A stretch of DNA of 51,550 bases from Patulibacter minatonensis DSM 18081 (GTDB taxonomy: Bacteria; Actinomycetota; Thermoleophilia; Solirubrobacterales; Solirubrobacteraceae): NCBI RefSeq assembly GCF_000519325.1, contig NZ_KI912613.1, forward strand, positions 2,091,755 through 2,143,304, written 5' to 3'. The position numbers and the translations under genes were made by a program. Shown one piece after another: positions 16,996-25,696 of the stretch. The first letter of the stretch is position 1. Each line of letters starts with the position of its first letter. The notes beneath the pieces are model-generated. The model ran no database searches, was not told the origin of the DNA, and saw nothing but the letters and a program-made list of their open reading frames with translations.

Positions 16996-19639
16996 CGGTG
17001 CGCTCCTGGCGGGTCGGGGTCGACGGGCGGACCCCGTCGATGGCGGTGCGGCCGCGGCCGCCCTCCGTGCGGTGCACGACGAGCGGGCGCTCCGACGCCG
17101 CGCCGCCGTTCATCTCGGCGCCCGCGGGCGGCCCGATCGGCGTCGCCTCGGTGTCCAGCGACTCGAACTGTTTCGGGACGGCCGGCGCACGGCGCTCGCG
17201 CCACGGGTCGGGGTCCGACGCCGCCTTCGCGATCTTGAAGCGCTCGTACAGACCCTCCGGCTCACCGAGCTCGGCGTCCAGCACCGCGGTCTGGATCGTC
17301 TCGAGCCCGACGCGCTCGACGAACGGCATCGTGCGCTCGAGGTACTCCGCGTGCTCGCGGTAGTACTGGAGGAAGATGCACGCGGTCCGGAGGGTCTCGT
17401 CCTTGCCCTCGATCGTCGCGAGCAGCTCGCCCTTCTTGATCGTGCCGGCGCCACCGCCACCGATGTAGATCTCCCAGCCGCCCTCGATGGCGACGATGCC
17501 GATGTCCTTGATCAGCGACTCGGCGCAGTTGCGCGGGCAGCCGGAGACCGCGAGCTTCACCTTGTGCGGGGTGTAGAGCCCCTCGATCATCTTCTCGAGC
17601 TCGATCCCGGCGTTCATCGAGTCGCCCAGGCCAAACCGGCAGAAGCCCGTACCGACGCACGTCTTGACCGTGCGGACGGACTTCGCGTACGCGTGGCCGG
17701 AGGGCATGTCGAGCGCCTCCCAGACCGCGGGGAGGTCCTCCTTCTTGATCCCGAGGAGGTCGATCCGCTGGCCGCCGGTGACCTTGACGAGCGGCACCTC
17801 GAACTGCTCGGCGACGTCGGCGATGCGGCGCAGCTCCGACGGCGTCGTGACGCCGCCGCGCATCCGCGGGACGACGGAGAACGTGCCGTCGTTCTGGATG
17901 TTGCCGTGGACGCGATCGTTGATGAAGCGGGCGTGGCGCTCCTCGCGGTGCTGGTTCTGGTTGACCTCGGAGACGAGGTAGGCCAGGCCCGGCTTGCAGG
18001 ACCCGCAGTCGCGACCGGCACCGCACGCGGCGGAGAGCTCGGAGACCGACTCGCAGCCCTGCTCGCGGGCGACGGCGGCCAGGTCGTCGCGCGTCTGCTT
18101 GCGGCAGGGGCAGAGGTAGGTGGCCTCGTCGACCTTGCCGCCGCGGACGACCTTGAGGATCTCCGACACGACGGGCTTGCACGAGCCACAGCCGGCGCCG
18201 GCGCGGGTGGTCGACACGACCTCCTGCGTCGAGCCCAGGTCGTTCTCGACGATCGCCTTGACGATGTCGCCCTTGCAGACGCCGTTGCAGTTGCAGACCT
18301 GCGCGGTGTCGGGCAGGTCGGCGGGGGAGGCCTGCGACGCCTCGGCCAGCAGCGTCAGCGGGTCCTCGACCTGCAGGCCGGTCTTCACGCCGTCGAGCAG
18401 CAGCTCGTGCCCGCGGATGTCGCCCATCAGGATCGCGCCGTGGAGCTTGCCGTCCTTGACGACGAGCTTGCGGTAGATCCCGGCACCCGGGTCGCTCGTG
18501 GCGACGGAGGTCGGGTGGACCGCCATCCCCGCGTCCGGATCCGGGACCTTGCCGCCGGGCGAGGGCGCGCCGATCGGGTCGCCGATCGACACGAGGTCGA
18601 CGCCCATGACCTTGAGCTTCGCCGAGAGGATCGAGCCGGTGTAGGCGCCGCCGGACGCGTGCTCCCCGACCTCGCCGTCCTCGATCTCCATCGAGTACCC
18701 GGCCGCCTCGAGCCGCAGGATCGTCTGCGCGGCGACCTCCGCCTGCTCCCAGATCGGGGCGACGATGCCGTAGACCATGCCGCGGTGCTGGGCGCACTCG
18801 CCGACCGCCAGGACGCGCGGATGCGACGTCATCAGGCGGTCGTCGACGACGATGCCGCGCTCGCAGGTCAGGCCGGCCTCCGACGCCAGCGTCATGCGGG
18901 CGCGGATGCCGATCGAGACGACGACGAGTCCGGCGTCGAGCTCGGAGCCGTCGGCGAACCGGAGCCCCGTGACGCGGCCGTTGCCGAGCAGCTCCTGCGT
19001 CTGCTTCTCGAGCATCACCGTGACGCCCAGGCCGGCGAGCGCGGGCTCGAGGAGCCCGGCGGCCGGGTCGTCGAGCTGGCGCTCCATCAGGCGGTCCATC
19101 AGGTGGACGACGGTGGCCTTCGCGCCCTGCGACGCGACGCCGTAGGCGGCCTCCAGGCCGAGCAGGCCGCCGCCGATGACCGCGACCTCCGTGCCGCTGG
19201 CGGCGGCGTCCCGGATCGCCTGACAGTCCTCGGGACCGCGGAAGGGGATGACCCCCTCCTTGTCGATGCCCGGCAGCGGCGGCATCAGCGGCTCGGAGCC
19301 CGTGCAGAGCACCGCGCGACCGAACGTGATCTCGGCACCCGAGGCGAGGCGCGCGAGTCCGGCGTCCGGGTCGAGCGTCAGGACGGTGTCGCCCACGACG
19401 ACGTCGACGCGGTGGTCGTCGTACCACTCCTGCGGCCGCAGCTGCAGGGCCTCGGGGTCCTTGCCGTCCACGAGCAGGTGCGACAGCGACACGCGGTCGA
19501 ACGGCAGGCGCGGCTCCTCGCAGACCATCGCGATGGAGAGCTCGGCGCTGCGCTCGCGGACGCCCTCGCAGACGGCCTGACCGGCGATGCCGCCGCCGAT
19601 CACCAGGACGTCTGCGTGGGTGGTGGGAGTGGTGGTCAT
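16988..19639 (-). CDS. nirB: Nitrite reductase [NAD(P)H] large subunit
   Basis: 883 residues with the full NirB layout: FAD fold (VIGGGIAGQAVCEGV near 12-28), NAD fold (VIGGGLLGLEAAYG), first BFD-type [2Fe-2S] domain (CNCNGVCKGD ... CGSCKP), a second BFD-like domain (CPCRKQTRDDL ... CGSCKPGL), then the nitrite/sulfite reductase ferredoxin-like half and the siroheme/[4Fe-4S] domain with CVGTGFC and CPRNC. The residues after the last metal site end in a Pro/Thr-rich tail. It reduces nitrite to ammonium using NAD(P)H. Second gene of the operon, 40 nt after narK; nirD overlaps its 3' end. Confidence 0.95.
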   Translation of the reverse strand: MTTTPTTHADVLVIGGGIAGQAVCEGVRERSAELSIAMVCEEPRLPFDRVSLSHLLVDGKDPEALQLRPQEWYDDHRVDVVVGDTVLTLDPDAGLARLASGAEITFGRAVLCTGSEPLMPPLPGIDKEGVIPFRGPEDCQAIRDAAASGTEVAVIGGGLLGLEAAYGVASQGAKATVVHLMDRLMERQLDDPAAGLLEPALAGLGVTVMLEKQTQELLGNGRVTGLRFADGSELDAGLVVVSIGIRARMTLASEAGLTCERGIVVDDRLMTSHPRVLAVGECAQHRGMVYGIVAPIWEQAEVAAQTILRLEAAGYSMEIEDGEVGEHASGGAYTGSILSAKLKVMGVDLVSIGDPIGAPSPGGKVPDPDAGMAVHPTSVATSDPGAGIYRKLVVKDGKLHGAILMGDIRGHELLLDGVKTGLQVEDPLTLLAEASQASPADLPDTAQVCNCNGVCKGDIVKAIVENDLGSTQEVVSTTRAGAGCGSCKPVVSEILKVVRGGKVDEATYLCPCRKQTRDDLAAVAREQGCESVSELSAACGAGRDCGSCKPGLAYLVSEVNQNQHREERHARFINDRVHGNIQNDGTFSVVPRMRGGVTTPSELRRIADVAEQFEVPLVKVTGGQRIDLLGIKKEDLPAVWEALDMPSGHAYAKSVRTVKTCVGTGFCRFGLGDSMNAGIELEKMIEGLYTPHKVKLAVSGCPRNCAESLIKDIGIVAIEGGWEIYIGGGGAGTIKKGELLATIEGKDETLRTACIFLQYYREHAEYLERTMPFVERVGLETIQTAVLDAELGEPEGLYERFKIAKAASDPDPWRERRAPAVPKQFESLDTEATPIGPPAGAEMNGGAASERPLVVHRTEGGRGRTAIDGVRPSTPTRQERTDV

Positions 19640-19679
19640 GGGTTCCTGGAGGTCGAGAGGGAGGGGAGGGACCGCGGCC

Positions 19680-21224
19680 TCAGACCGCGGCGTCCGCCAC
19701 GCTCGGGACGGGACCGGTCGACGTCGAGCGGCGCATGTAGAAGGCCCAGGTCATGAGGGCCATCACGACGTAGGCGCCGAGGAAGACCCAGAGCGCGCCG
19801 ATCGACCAGTCGGCGTGCGCGGCGGCGACCTGGACCTTCTCGGCCGGGGTGTCGGCGGCCTTCACGGCGGCGGTGACGCCGAGGCTGGCCTGGCGGAACG
19901 CGAGCTGGATGAAGAAGCCGCCCAGGGCGCCGATCGCACCGGCGATGCCGATGACGGCCGCGGCCTGGCGCTTGAAGTCGAGCTTCGTGGCGGCGTCCTC
20001 GCCCTGGCGGCGACCGAGCGCCGAGAAGATCGCGGGGATCATCCGGTAGGTCGAGCCGTTGCCGGCGCCGGCGAGGGCGAAGATCACGCAGTAGGCGCCG
20101 AAGAAGAGGCCGAAGGACCGCTCGTTGACGCCGACGATCGCCAGCAGGGTGAACAGGCCCATCCCGAGGAAGCAGCCGAGGGTGACGCGGGCACCGCCGA
20201 CGCGGTCCGCGAGCCACCCGCCGAGGGGTCGGGCGATCGAGCCGATCAGCGCACCGACGAAGCCGAGCCCGGCGAGGTACGTCGCGATGAACGTGTGGTT
20301 GGCCAGGAACTCCGGGAACGTGTTCTTGATGACCAGCGGCAGCGCGAACGAGTAGCCGATGAACGAGCCGAAGGTGCCGATGTAGAGGACCGACATGATC
20401 CAGGCGTGCGGCTGCTTGGCGGCCTTCACGTACGAGGCCTTGTCGGCCTTCGCCTGCGACAGCGAGTCCATGTAGAGGTACGCGCCGACCGCCGCGACGA
20501 TGATGAACGGGATCCAGATCAGGCCCGCGTAGGCCAGGTGGACCTCGTGCGGCATGACCTTCACGGCCGCCGCGGGGACGCCGATGATGATCACGAGCGG
20601 CACCACGAGCTGGGCGACCGCGACGCCGAGGTTGCCGCCGGCGGCGTTCAGCCCGAGCGCCGCGCCCTTCTGCCGCTCGGGGTAGAAGTACGAGATGTTG
20701 GCCATCGAGGAGGAGAAGTTGCCTCCGCCGAAGCCGGCCGTCGCGGCGCAGAGCATCAGGACCCAGAGCTGCGTGTCGTGGGACTGGTCGGCGAGCCACC
20801 CGCTCGGGACGACGATCGCCAGGAGCAGCGCCGGGATGAACAGCAGCGAGGCGCTGATCATCGTCCAGACCCGTCCTCCGAACCGTGGGACCGCGAACGT
20901 GTAGGGGATCCGCAGGAACGAGCCGACGAGGTTCGGCAGCGCGGTGAGCCAGAAGAGCTCGGAGAGGCTCAGCGCGATCCCGACGTTCGCGAGGTTGATC
21001 GCGATGACGCCCCAGATGACCCAGAGCGAGAACCCGATGTGCTCGGCGAAGATCGAGAACGCGAGGTTCTTCTTGGCGATCTTCTTCCCGTGGTCCTCCC
21101 AGAACCGCTCGTCGTCGGGGTTCCAGTCGTCGATCCAGCGGCCGTCCCGGCGGACCGGTGCCGGGGTCGCGGCGGGCTGGAGCGGAGGGCGCGAGGTGCG
21201 GGGTGGCTCGGTGGTGACGCTCAT
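19680..21224 (-). CDS. narK: Nitrate/nitrite transporter, MFS NarK family
   Basis: 514 residues with about 12 hydrophobic segments. The two nitrate signature regions are present: GFGGGNFSSSMANISYFYP and AGAGNGSTYRMIP. An N-terminal cytosolic part with WIDDWNPDDERFWEDHGKKIA is typical for the family in actinobacteria. First gene of narK-nirB-nirD-nitrate reductase, so nitrate import and its two reductions are encoded together. The upstream region holds a GlnR-like half-site series (21292-21319), which suggests nitrogen control. Confidence 0.95.
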   Translation of the reverse strand: MSVTTEPPRTSRPPLQPAATPAPVRRDGRWIDDWNPDDERFWEDHGKKIAKKNLAFSIFAEHIGFSLWVIWGVIAINLANVGIALSLSELFWLTALPNLVGSFLRIPYTFAVPRFGGRVWTMISASLLFIPALLLAIVVPSGWLADQSHDTQLWVLMLCAATAGFGGGNFSSSMANISYFYPERQKGAALGLNAAGGNLGVAVAQLVVPLVIIIGVPAAAVKVMPHEVHLAYAGLIWIPFIIVAAVGAYLYMDSLSQAKADKASYVKAAKQPHAWIMSVLYIGTFGSFIGYSFALPLVIKNTFPEFLANHTFIATYLAGLGFVGALIGSIARPLGGWLADRVGGARVTLGCFLGMGLFTLLAIVGVNERSFGLFFGAYCVIFALAGAGNGSTYRMIPAIFSALGRRQGEDAATKLDFKRQAAAVIGIAGAIGALGGFFIQLAFRQASLGVTAAVKAADTPAEKVQVAAAHADWSIGALWVFLGAYVVMALMTWAFYMRRSTSTGPVPSVADAAV

Positions 21225-21291
21225 GACCAGGGTTCTATGGACGCCCCGTGTCGCGACCGTGCCCGTCCGATGACGGAAGGCGCACCGTGGT

Positions 21292-21319
21292 GTTGCTGGT
21301 GTGTTTCAGGGTCCGTGAC
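21292..21319 (-). promoter_or_regulatory. Candidate GlnR-type box upstream of narK
   Basis: Read on the minus strand: GTCAC (21319-21315), 7 nt, GAAAC (21307-21303), 6 nt, GCAAC (21296-21292). Actinobacterial GlnR boxes alternate GTNAC-like and GAAAC-like half-sites with about 6-nt spacing. It lies 68-95 bp upstream of the narK start, suitable for an activator. The palindrome GTGAC-cggc-GTCAC (21315-21328) overlaps the end. One spacer is 7 nt, so this is a candidate only. Confidence 0.4.
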
Positions 21320-21422
21320 CGGCGTCACGGTGCGTGCCCCGGGGGCGCTCCCGATCGGCCGTCCGCCGGGCCGCGTCCCCGCACCGGGGCCCACCGGGGC
21401 CGGAGGATCCGTCGCTCCTCCG

Positions 21423-21428
21423 TAAGGT
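21423..21428 (+). promoter_or_regulatory. Candidate -10 box of prfC (leaderless)
   Basis: TAAGGT, 7 nt before the ATG at 21436, is a typical leaderless actinobacterial -10. Confidence 0.55.
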
Positions 21429-21435
21429 TCCTGCG

Positions 21436-23094
21436 ATGGCCGACACCTCCACCTCGGCCGACGCCACGACGACGCGCGCCGCCGAGCCGCCGGCCGCAGC
21501 GTCGGCCGCCCTCCTGCGCGAGGCCGCCCGCCGGCGGACGTTCGCGATCATCTCCCACCCGGACGCCGGCAAGACCACGCTGACGGAGAAGCTGCTGCTC
21601 TACGGCGGCGCGGTCCACGAGGCCGGGGCGGTCAAGGCCCGGGCCGGGGGACGCAACGCGACCTCGGACTGGATGCAGATCGAGCGCGAGCGAGGCATCT
21701 CCGTCAGCTCGACGGTGCTGCGGTTCGTGGTGGGCGACACGGTCGTCAACCTGCTGGACACCCCGGGCCACCAGGACTTCTCCGAGGACACGCTGCGGGT
21801 CCTCGCGGCGGCGGACTGCGCGGTCATGGTCATCGACGCCGCCAAGGGCATCGAGCAGCAGACCCGCAGGCTCTTCCAGGTCGCCCGGGCCCGGCGGATC
21901 CCGATCATCACGTTCGTCAACAAGTGCGACCGCCCCGGCGTGAGTCCCCTGCAGCTGGTGGACCACATCGAGAAGGAGCTGGGGCTGCGGCCCACGCCGG
22001 TGACGTGGCCGGTGGGCGAGGGCGAGGCCTTCTGCGGCGTCATCGACCGGCGGGACGACACCTTCCACCGCTTCACGCGCACCGCGCGCGGCGCGTCGGT
22101 CGTCGACGACGAGGTCGTGCCCATCGGCGACGTCGACCTCGACGACCCCGTCTGGGCGGCCGCCCGCGAGGAGGTCGACCTCCTCGACGCCGTGGAGGCC
22201 GACCACGATCCGGAGGCCTTCGCGGCTGGCACCTCGACGCCCCTCTTCTTCGGCTCGGCGGTGTGGAACTTCGGGGTCGACGCCCTGCTGCAGGCGCTGC
22301 AGGCCGTCGCGCCCGCGCCGACGCCGTGGCCGACGACGGAGGACGTCCTCCGTCCGCTCGAGGCGCCGTTCGCCGGGTTCGTCTGCAAGGTGCAGGCCAA
22401 CACGGACCCGCGGCACCGCGACCGGATCGCGTACGTGCGCATCTGCTCGGGCCGCTTCGAGCGCGGCCTGAAGGTGCAGAACAGCCGCAACGGCCGGCCG
22501 TTCACGATGCACCACGCGCACGCCGTCTTCGCCCGCGAGCGCCTGGACCTCCCGGAGGCGTGGCCGGGCGACGTGATCGGCGTCGTCGGGGCGCTGGACC
22601 TCCGCGTCGGGGACACCCTGCACGCCGGATCGGGGTCCGTGGCGTTCCCGCCCATCCCGACGATCCCGCCGGAGCGCTTCTCCGCGGCGCACAACATCGA
22701 CGCGCGGCGTCACAAGCAGTTCCGCAGCGGGCTCCAGCAGCTCGACGAGGAGGGCGTCGTCCGCCTGCTGCAGCGCGGCGGCGTCCAGGACCCCCGGCCC
22801 ATCCTCGGCGGGGTCGGGGCCCTGCAGTTCGAGGTCGCGTCGCAGCGGATGAAGGACGAGTTCGGCTGCGAGATCCGGCTGGAGACCCAGCCCTGGTCGG
22901 TCGCGCGGCTGATCGACCTGGAGGACGCCCCGACGGTCGAGGGCGACGGGGCCGGTGTCGCGCTCTTCGGTGCCGACGGCGCGGTGTTCGCCGCCTTCCC
23001 CGACGGCTTCCAGCTCCGGCGCTTCGTCTCCCGCCACCCCGACGTCGAGCTGCGCGAGCTCGTGAACACGGCGTCGGGCGTTCGCGCCGGCTGA
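21436..23094 (+). CDS. prfC: Peptide chain release factor 3
   Basis: 552 residues. A translational GTPase: G1 SHPDAGKTTLTEKLL, G2 region RGISVSSTV, G3 DTPGHQDFSEDT, G4 NKCD, followed by the RF3-specific domain II and the C-terminal region (GALQFEVASQRMKDEFG). The GAVKARAGG and TSDWMQIERERGISV stretch separates RF3 from EF-G. It recycles RF1/RF2 from the ribosome after termination. N terminus has about 28 extra residues rich in Ala/Thr before the G domain. The leaderless -10 supports the start. Confidence 0.95.
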   Translation: MADTSTSADATTTRAAEPPAAASAALLREAARRRTFAIISHPDAGKTTLTEKLLLYGGAVHEAGAVKARAGGRNATSDWMQIERERGISVSSTVLRFVVGDTVVNLLDTPGHQDFSEDTLRVLAAADCAVMVIDAAKGIEQQTRRLFQVARARRIPIITFVNKCDRPGVSPLQLVDHIEKELGLRPTPVTWPVGEGEAFCGVIDRRDDTFHRFTRTARGASVVDDEVVPIGDVDLDDPVWAAAREEVDLLDAVEADHDPEAFAAGTSTPLFFGSAVWNFGVDALLQALQAVAPAPTPWPTTEDVLRPLEAPFAGFVCKVQANTDPRHRDRIAYVRICSGRFERGLKVQNSRNGRPFTMHHAHAVFARERLDLPEAWPGDVIGVVGALDLRVGDTLHAGSGSVAFPPIPTIPPERFSAAHNIDARRHKQFRSGLQQLDEEGVVRLLQRGGVQDPRPILGGVGALQFEVASQRMKDEFGCEIRLETQPWSVARLIDLEDAPTVEGDGAGVALFGADGAVFAAFPDGFQLRRFVSRHPDVELRELVNTASGVRAG

Positions 23095-23106
23095 CCGCGC
23101 CGGGGC

Positions 23107-23529
23107 CTACCCCTGCTGCTCGCCGGCCACGTCGAGCACCCAGACGATCCCGAAGCGGTCGGCGAGCTTGCCGTAGAGCGGGCCCCACGGTGCCGGGCCG
23201 AGGTCCTGCTCGACGGTCGCGCCGTCGAGCAGCCCGGTCCAGAGCGTCCGCAGCTCGTCCTCGTCGGTCGCCCGGACCGACAGGTAGTACGGGTTGACGC
23301 CCGGCTCGAAGTCGAGGCCGGTCTGCACGTCGTACGCCATGACGTGGAAGCCGCTCTCGGCGCGCACCTCGCCCCAGATGACCTTCTCGGCGTCGGCCGG
23401 GTCCTGCGCCGCGCCGAGCATGCCGTAGGTGACGCTCGTGAGCTCGCCGCCGAAGACCGAGCGGTAGAACTCGAGCAGCTCCAGGGCGTCGCCGTCGCGG
23501 TTGATGTGGGTGGTGGTCGTGATCGACAT
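23107..23529 (-). CDS. VOC-superfamily (PhnB/glyoxalase-like) protein
   Basis: 140 residues: two beta-alpha-beta-beta-beta halves, with ALELLEFYRSVFGGELTSVTYG in the first and FEPGVNPYYLSVRATDEDELRTLWTGLLDGA in the second, ending DRFGIVWVLDV, as in PhnB-like proteins. It ends 12 nt from the convergent prfC stop and is divergent from a WYL regulator 62 bp away, a common pairing. Metal-dependent chemistry on a small molecule is possible, but the ligand set is not clear. Confidence 0.8.
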   Translation of the reverse strand: MSITTTTHINRDGDALELLEFYRSVFGGELTSVTYGMLGAAQDPADAEKVIWGEVRAESGFHVMAYDVQTGLDFEPGVNPYYLSVRATDEDELRTLWTGLLDGATVEQDLGPAPWGPLYGKLADRFGIVWVLDVAGEQQG

Positions 23530-23591
23530 GCCTCCAGTCTGGCGCCGGTACAGGTCAGGTTCTGGCCTCTTCTTCGGGCATCATCGGGGAC

Positions 23592-24725
23592 GTGCCGACG
23601 ACGACGTCCCGCCTGCTGTCGCTGCTCTCGCTGCTGCAGACCCGCCGCGACTGGCCGGGTGCCGTCCTCGCCGACCGGATGGAGGTCAGCCCCCGGACGG
23701 TCCGGCGTGACGTCGACCGGCTCCGCGAGATGGGGTACCGGATCGCCGCGACGAAGGGACCGGACGGCGGCTACCGGCTCGAGGCCGGGTCCGAGCTTCC
23801 GCCGCTCCTCTTCGACGACGAGCAGGCGATCGCGATCGCCGTCGCGCTGCAGCTGGCGACCGCCGCCGGTGCGGGCGTCGAGGAGACCGCGTTGCGAGCC
23901 CTCGGGACGGTGCGGCAGGTGATGCCGGACCGCCTGCGCCGCCGCATCGACGCCCTGGAGATCACGGCGGTGAGCGCTCCCGACGCCCACCCGGCACCCG
24001 CGGTCGATCCTGCTGTCCTGTCCCGGATCGGTTCGGCCGTCCACGCCCGCGAGGTCCTGCGGTTCGACTACGACGCTCCGGGGGACGGGACGACCGCGGT
24101 CCCGCCGGGCGCCGTGCGCCGCGCCGAGCCGCACCACCTCGTGACGTGGGGTGGCCGCTGGTACCTCGTGGCCTGGGACCTCGATCGCGAGGCGTGGCGC
24201 ACCTTCCGCGTCGACCGCACGCGTCCTCGTGAGCATCCCGGTCCGCGTTTCGCCCGCCGCGAGGTGCCAGGGGGCGACGTCTCGACGTTCGTGGCCGGCC
24301 GCTTCCGGGGCGCGACGGACGGCACCGCCGACTGGCCCTGCCGAGGCGAGGTCGTCCTGGGCCTGCCGGCCGACGAGGTGCGGACCTACGCCCGGGAGGG
24401 CGTCGTCGAGGCCCTGGGCCCGGACCGTTGTCGCCTCACGCTCGGGGCCTGGTCGTGGGAAGGGCTTGCCGCCACGATCGGACGCTACGACGCTGAGATC
24501 GAGGTCATCGGCCCACCGGCGCTCGCGGAGGCCTTCGCGGTGCTGGGGGAGCGGTACGCGCGGGCGGGCCGCGGTGCGGGGCGGCGCGTTGGGCCACGCC
24601 AGGAGCCGGACCGCCGCGACCGGCCGTCGAGCACCCTCACGCGGGCTCGTGCGCGAGTCGCCGCTACCGGATCGATCGTCGACCCACAGGACATCCTGGA
24701 CGCTCGCGACGCCGACCGCCGATGA
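23592..24725 (+). CDS. WYL-domain (YafY-type) transcriptional regulator with a foreign C-terminal tail
   Basis: 377 residues from a GTG. N-terminal DeoR-like HTH (RLLSLLSLLQTRRDWPGAVLADRMEVSPRTVRRDVDRL, about 5-45), then the WYL domain (VLRFDYDAP, HHLVTWGGRWYLVAWDLDREAWRTFRVDR, about 155-220) and the WCX region (VLGLPADEV ... AFAVLGERYARAG, to about 327). WYL regulators normally stop here. The remaining 50 residues (RRVGPRQEPDRRDRPSS ... ARVAATGSIVDPQDILDARDADRR) look like the end of a VapB-type antitoxin and overlap by ATGA the start of a broken PIN toxin gene. The likeliest history is a deletion that joined the regulator to the antitoxin 3' end. Probably controls the divergent VOC gene. Confidence 0.75.
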   Translation: MPTTTSRLLSLLSLLQTRRDWPGAVLADRMEVSPRTVRRDVDRLREMGYRIAATKGPDGGYRLEAGSELPPLLFDDEQAIAIAVALQLATAAGAGVEETALRALGTVRQVMPDRLRRRIDALEITAVSAPDAHPAPAVDPAVLSRIGSAVHAREVLRFDYDAPGDGTTAVPPGAVRRAEPHHLVTWGGRWYLVAWDLDREAWRTFRVDRTRPREHPGPRFARREVPGGDVSTFVAGRFRGATDGTADWPCRGEVVLGLPADEVRTYAREGVVEALGPDRCRLTLGAWSWEGLAATIGRYDAEIEVIGPPALAEAFAVLGERYARAGRGAGRRVGPRQEPDRRDRPSSTLTRARARVAATGSIVDPQDILDARDADRR

Positions 24726-24944
24726 CCACGGTCGTCGTCTGTGACGCCTCGGTGCCTCGACGTCGAGCTCTGGCCGCACGAGGCCGTCGCACGGGCAGCG
24801 TGGGGCCACCGGCACGACCTGTCGATCTACGACGCCTCCTACGTCGGTCTCGCGGACGTCCTCGGTATCTCCCTCGTGACCCTCGACGCCCGGATCGGCC
24901 GCGCTCCCGGCGTCCTGTGCACCATCGAGACACCGCCGGCCTGA
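24722..24944 (+). pseudogene. VapC-type PIN-domain toxin remnant with an internal deletion
   Basis: The first codons (ATG at 24722) read MTTVVVCDASV, the usual start of a PIN ribonuclease with its first acidic residue. The frame then breaks. From about 24755 a second frame reads DVELWPHEAVARAAWGHRHD followed by LSIYDASYVGLADVLG and ISLVTLDARIGRAPGV, the normal C-terminal third of VapC, ending at the stop 24942-24944. About half of the middle of a 130-residue toxin is missing. The start overlaps the stop of the upstream frame by ATGA, the usual VapB-VapC coupling. Not functional as it stands. Confidence 0.75.
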
Positions 24945-25224
24945 TACCCCGTGAAGGACCGACCGTCCGGGATGGATCGGCTATCGGGACGAGCCTCCAA
25001 GGAAGCCCGCCGGTGATCCGAGACTCCTGACCTGCCCGGCGGCGCAGGCCTCGACACGCAGCCGCGCATCACCGATGTCGGGAAGGATCTCGCCGGGATC
25101 GTCACCGGGGCCAAGGCCGCGCGATCACCGACCGGACGGTACGCCTGGCCCGTGCCGCGGACGGACCTGCACCCATTGCGGGCGGGGCCGCCCCGAGGCC
25201 GGCGACCTCATACCTGCGTGACGC
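24945..25224. other. Gene-free stretch after the toxin remnant
   Basis: 280 bp with only short broken frames on both strands. One plus-strand stretch (about 25050-25115) reads like coding sequence (DTQPRITDVGKDLAGIV) but has no start and is cut by frame changes. It may be more debris of the same rearrangement. No promoter or terminator stands out. Confidence 0.4.
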
Positions 25225-25626
25225 TCAGAGGGCTGCGGCCCCTGCTTGTGCGACCTGTTCGTCCTGGTCGACGAGGCCGCCGCTCACGCCGATCGCCCCG
25301 ATGATCTCGTTCCCCTGGGTCAGCGGGATACCGCCGGGGAATGCGATGATGCTGCCGGGATCGCTGGTCTCGATGCCGTAGAGCGGCTGGCCGGGCTGGA
25401 CCATCGGCTGCAGGTCGGCGGTCGGCATGTTGAACGCGCGGGCGGTGTAGGCCTTGGCCTGACTGATCGCGATCGACCCGATCCACGCACCGTCCTGGCG
25501 GTGGAAGGCGGTCAGGTTCCCGCCGGCATCGACGATGGCGATGTTCATCGGCACGCCGATCCTCTCGGCCTCGGCGCTGGCGGCCTCGATCAGTCGGTGG
25601 GCGTTCTTCAGGGTGATGGTGCTCAT
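25225..25626 (-). CDS. GlcG/HbpS-like (DUF336) small protein
   Basis: 133 residues: ITLKNAHRLIEAASAEAERIG, VDAGGNLTAFHRQDGAW, SQAKAYTARAFNM, then GGIPLTQGNEIIGAIGVSGG, the four conserved blocks of the GlcG/HbpS family. Members bind small ligands or heme and are often tied to oxidative stress or glycol metabolism. A GGAG 6-7 nt before the ATG supports the start. It lies 70 nt after the sigma factor gene on the same strand and is probably co-transcribed. Confidence 0.8.
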   Translation of the reverse strand: MSTITLKNAHRLIEAASAEAERIGVPMNIAIVDAGGNLTAFHRQDGAWIGSIAISQAKAYTARAFNMPTADLQPMVQPGQPLYGIETSDPGSIIAFPGGIPLTQGNEIIGAIGVSGGLVDQDEQVAQAGAAAL

Positions 25627-25696
25627 AGGTGCTCCGCTCGTTTGGACGTCTCGTGGTTCCCCGGGACGGCGCAGCTCATGCGCCGGATCGTCGCGA

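Noticed and set aside
11735-19756. A very long plus-strand open frame antisense to the nitrate operon
   Set aside because: It is the third-position-GC shadow of nirB, nirD and the nitrate reductase on the other strand; its product is Arg/Ala/Gly-rich with no domain.
24839-25114. Minus-strand frame over the toxin remnant
   Set aside because: No start context, no fold; overlaps the clear C-terminal PIN sequence on the other strand.
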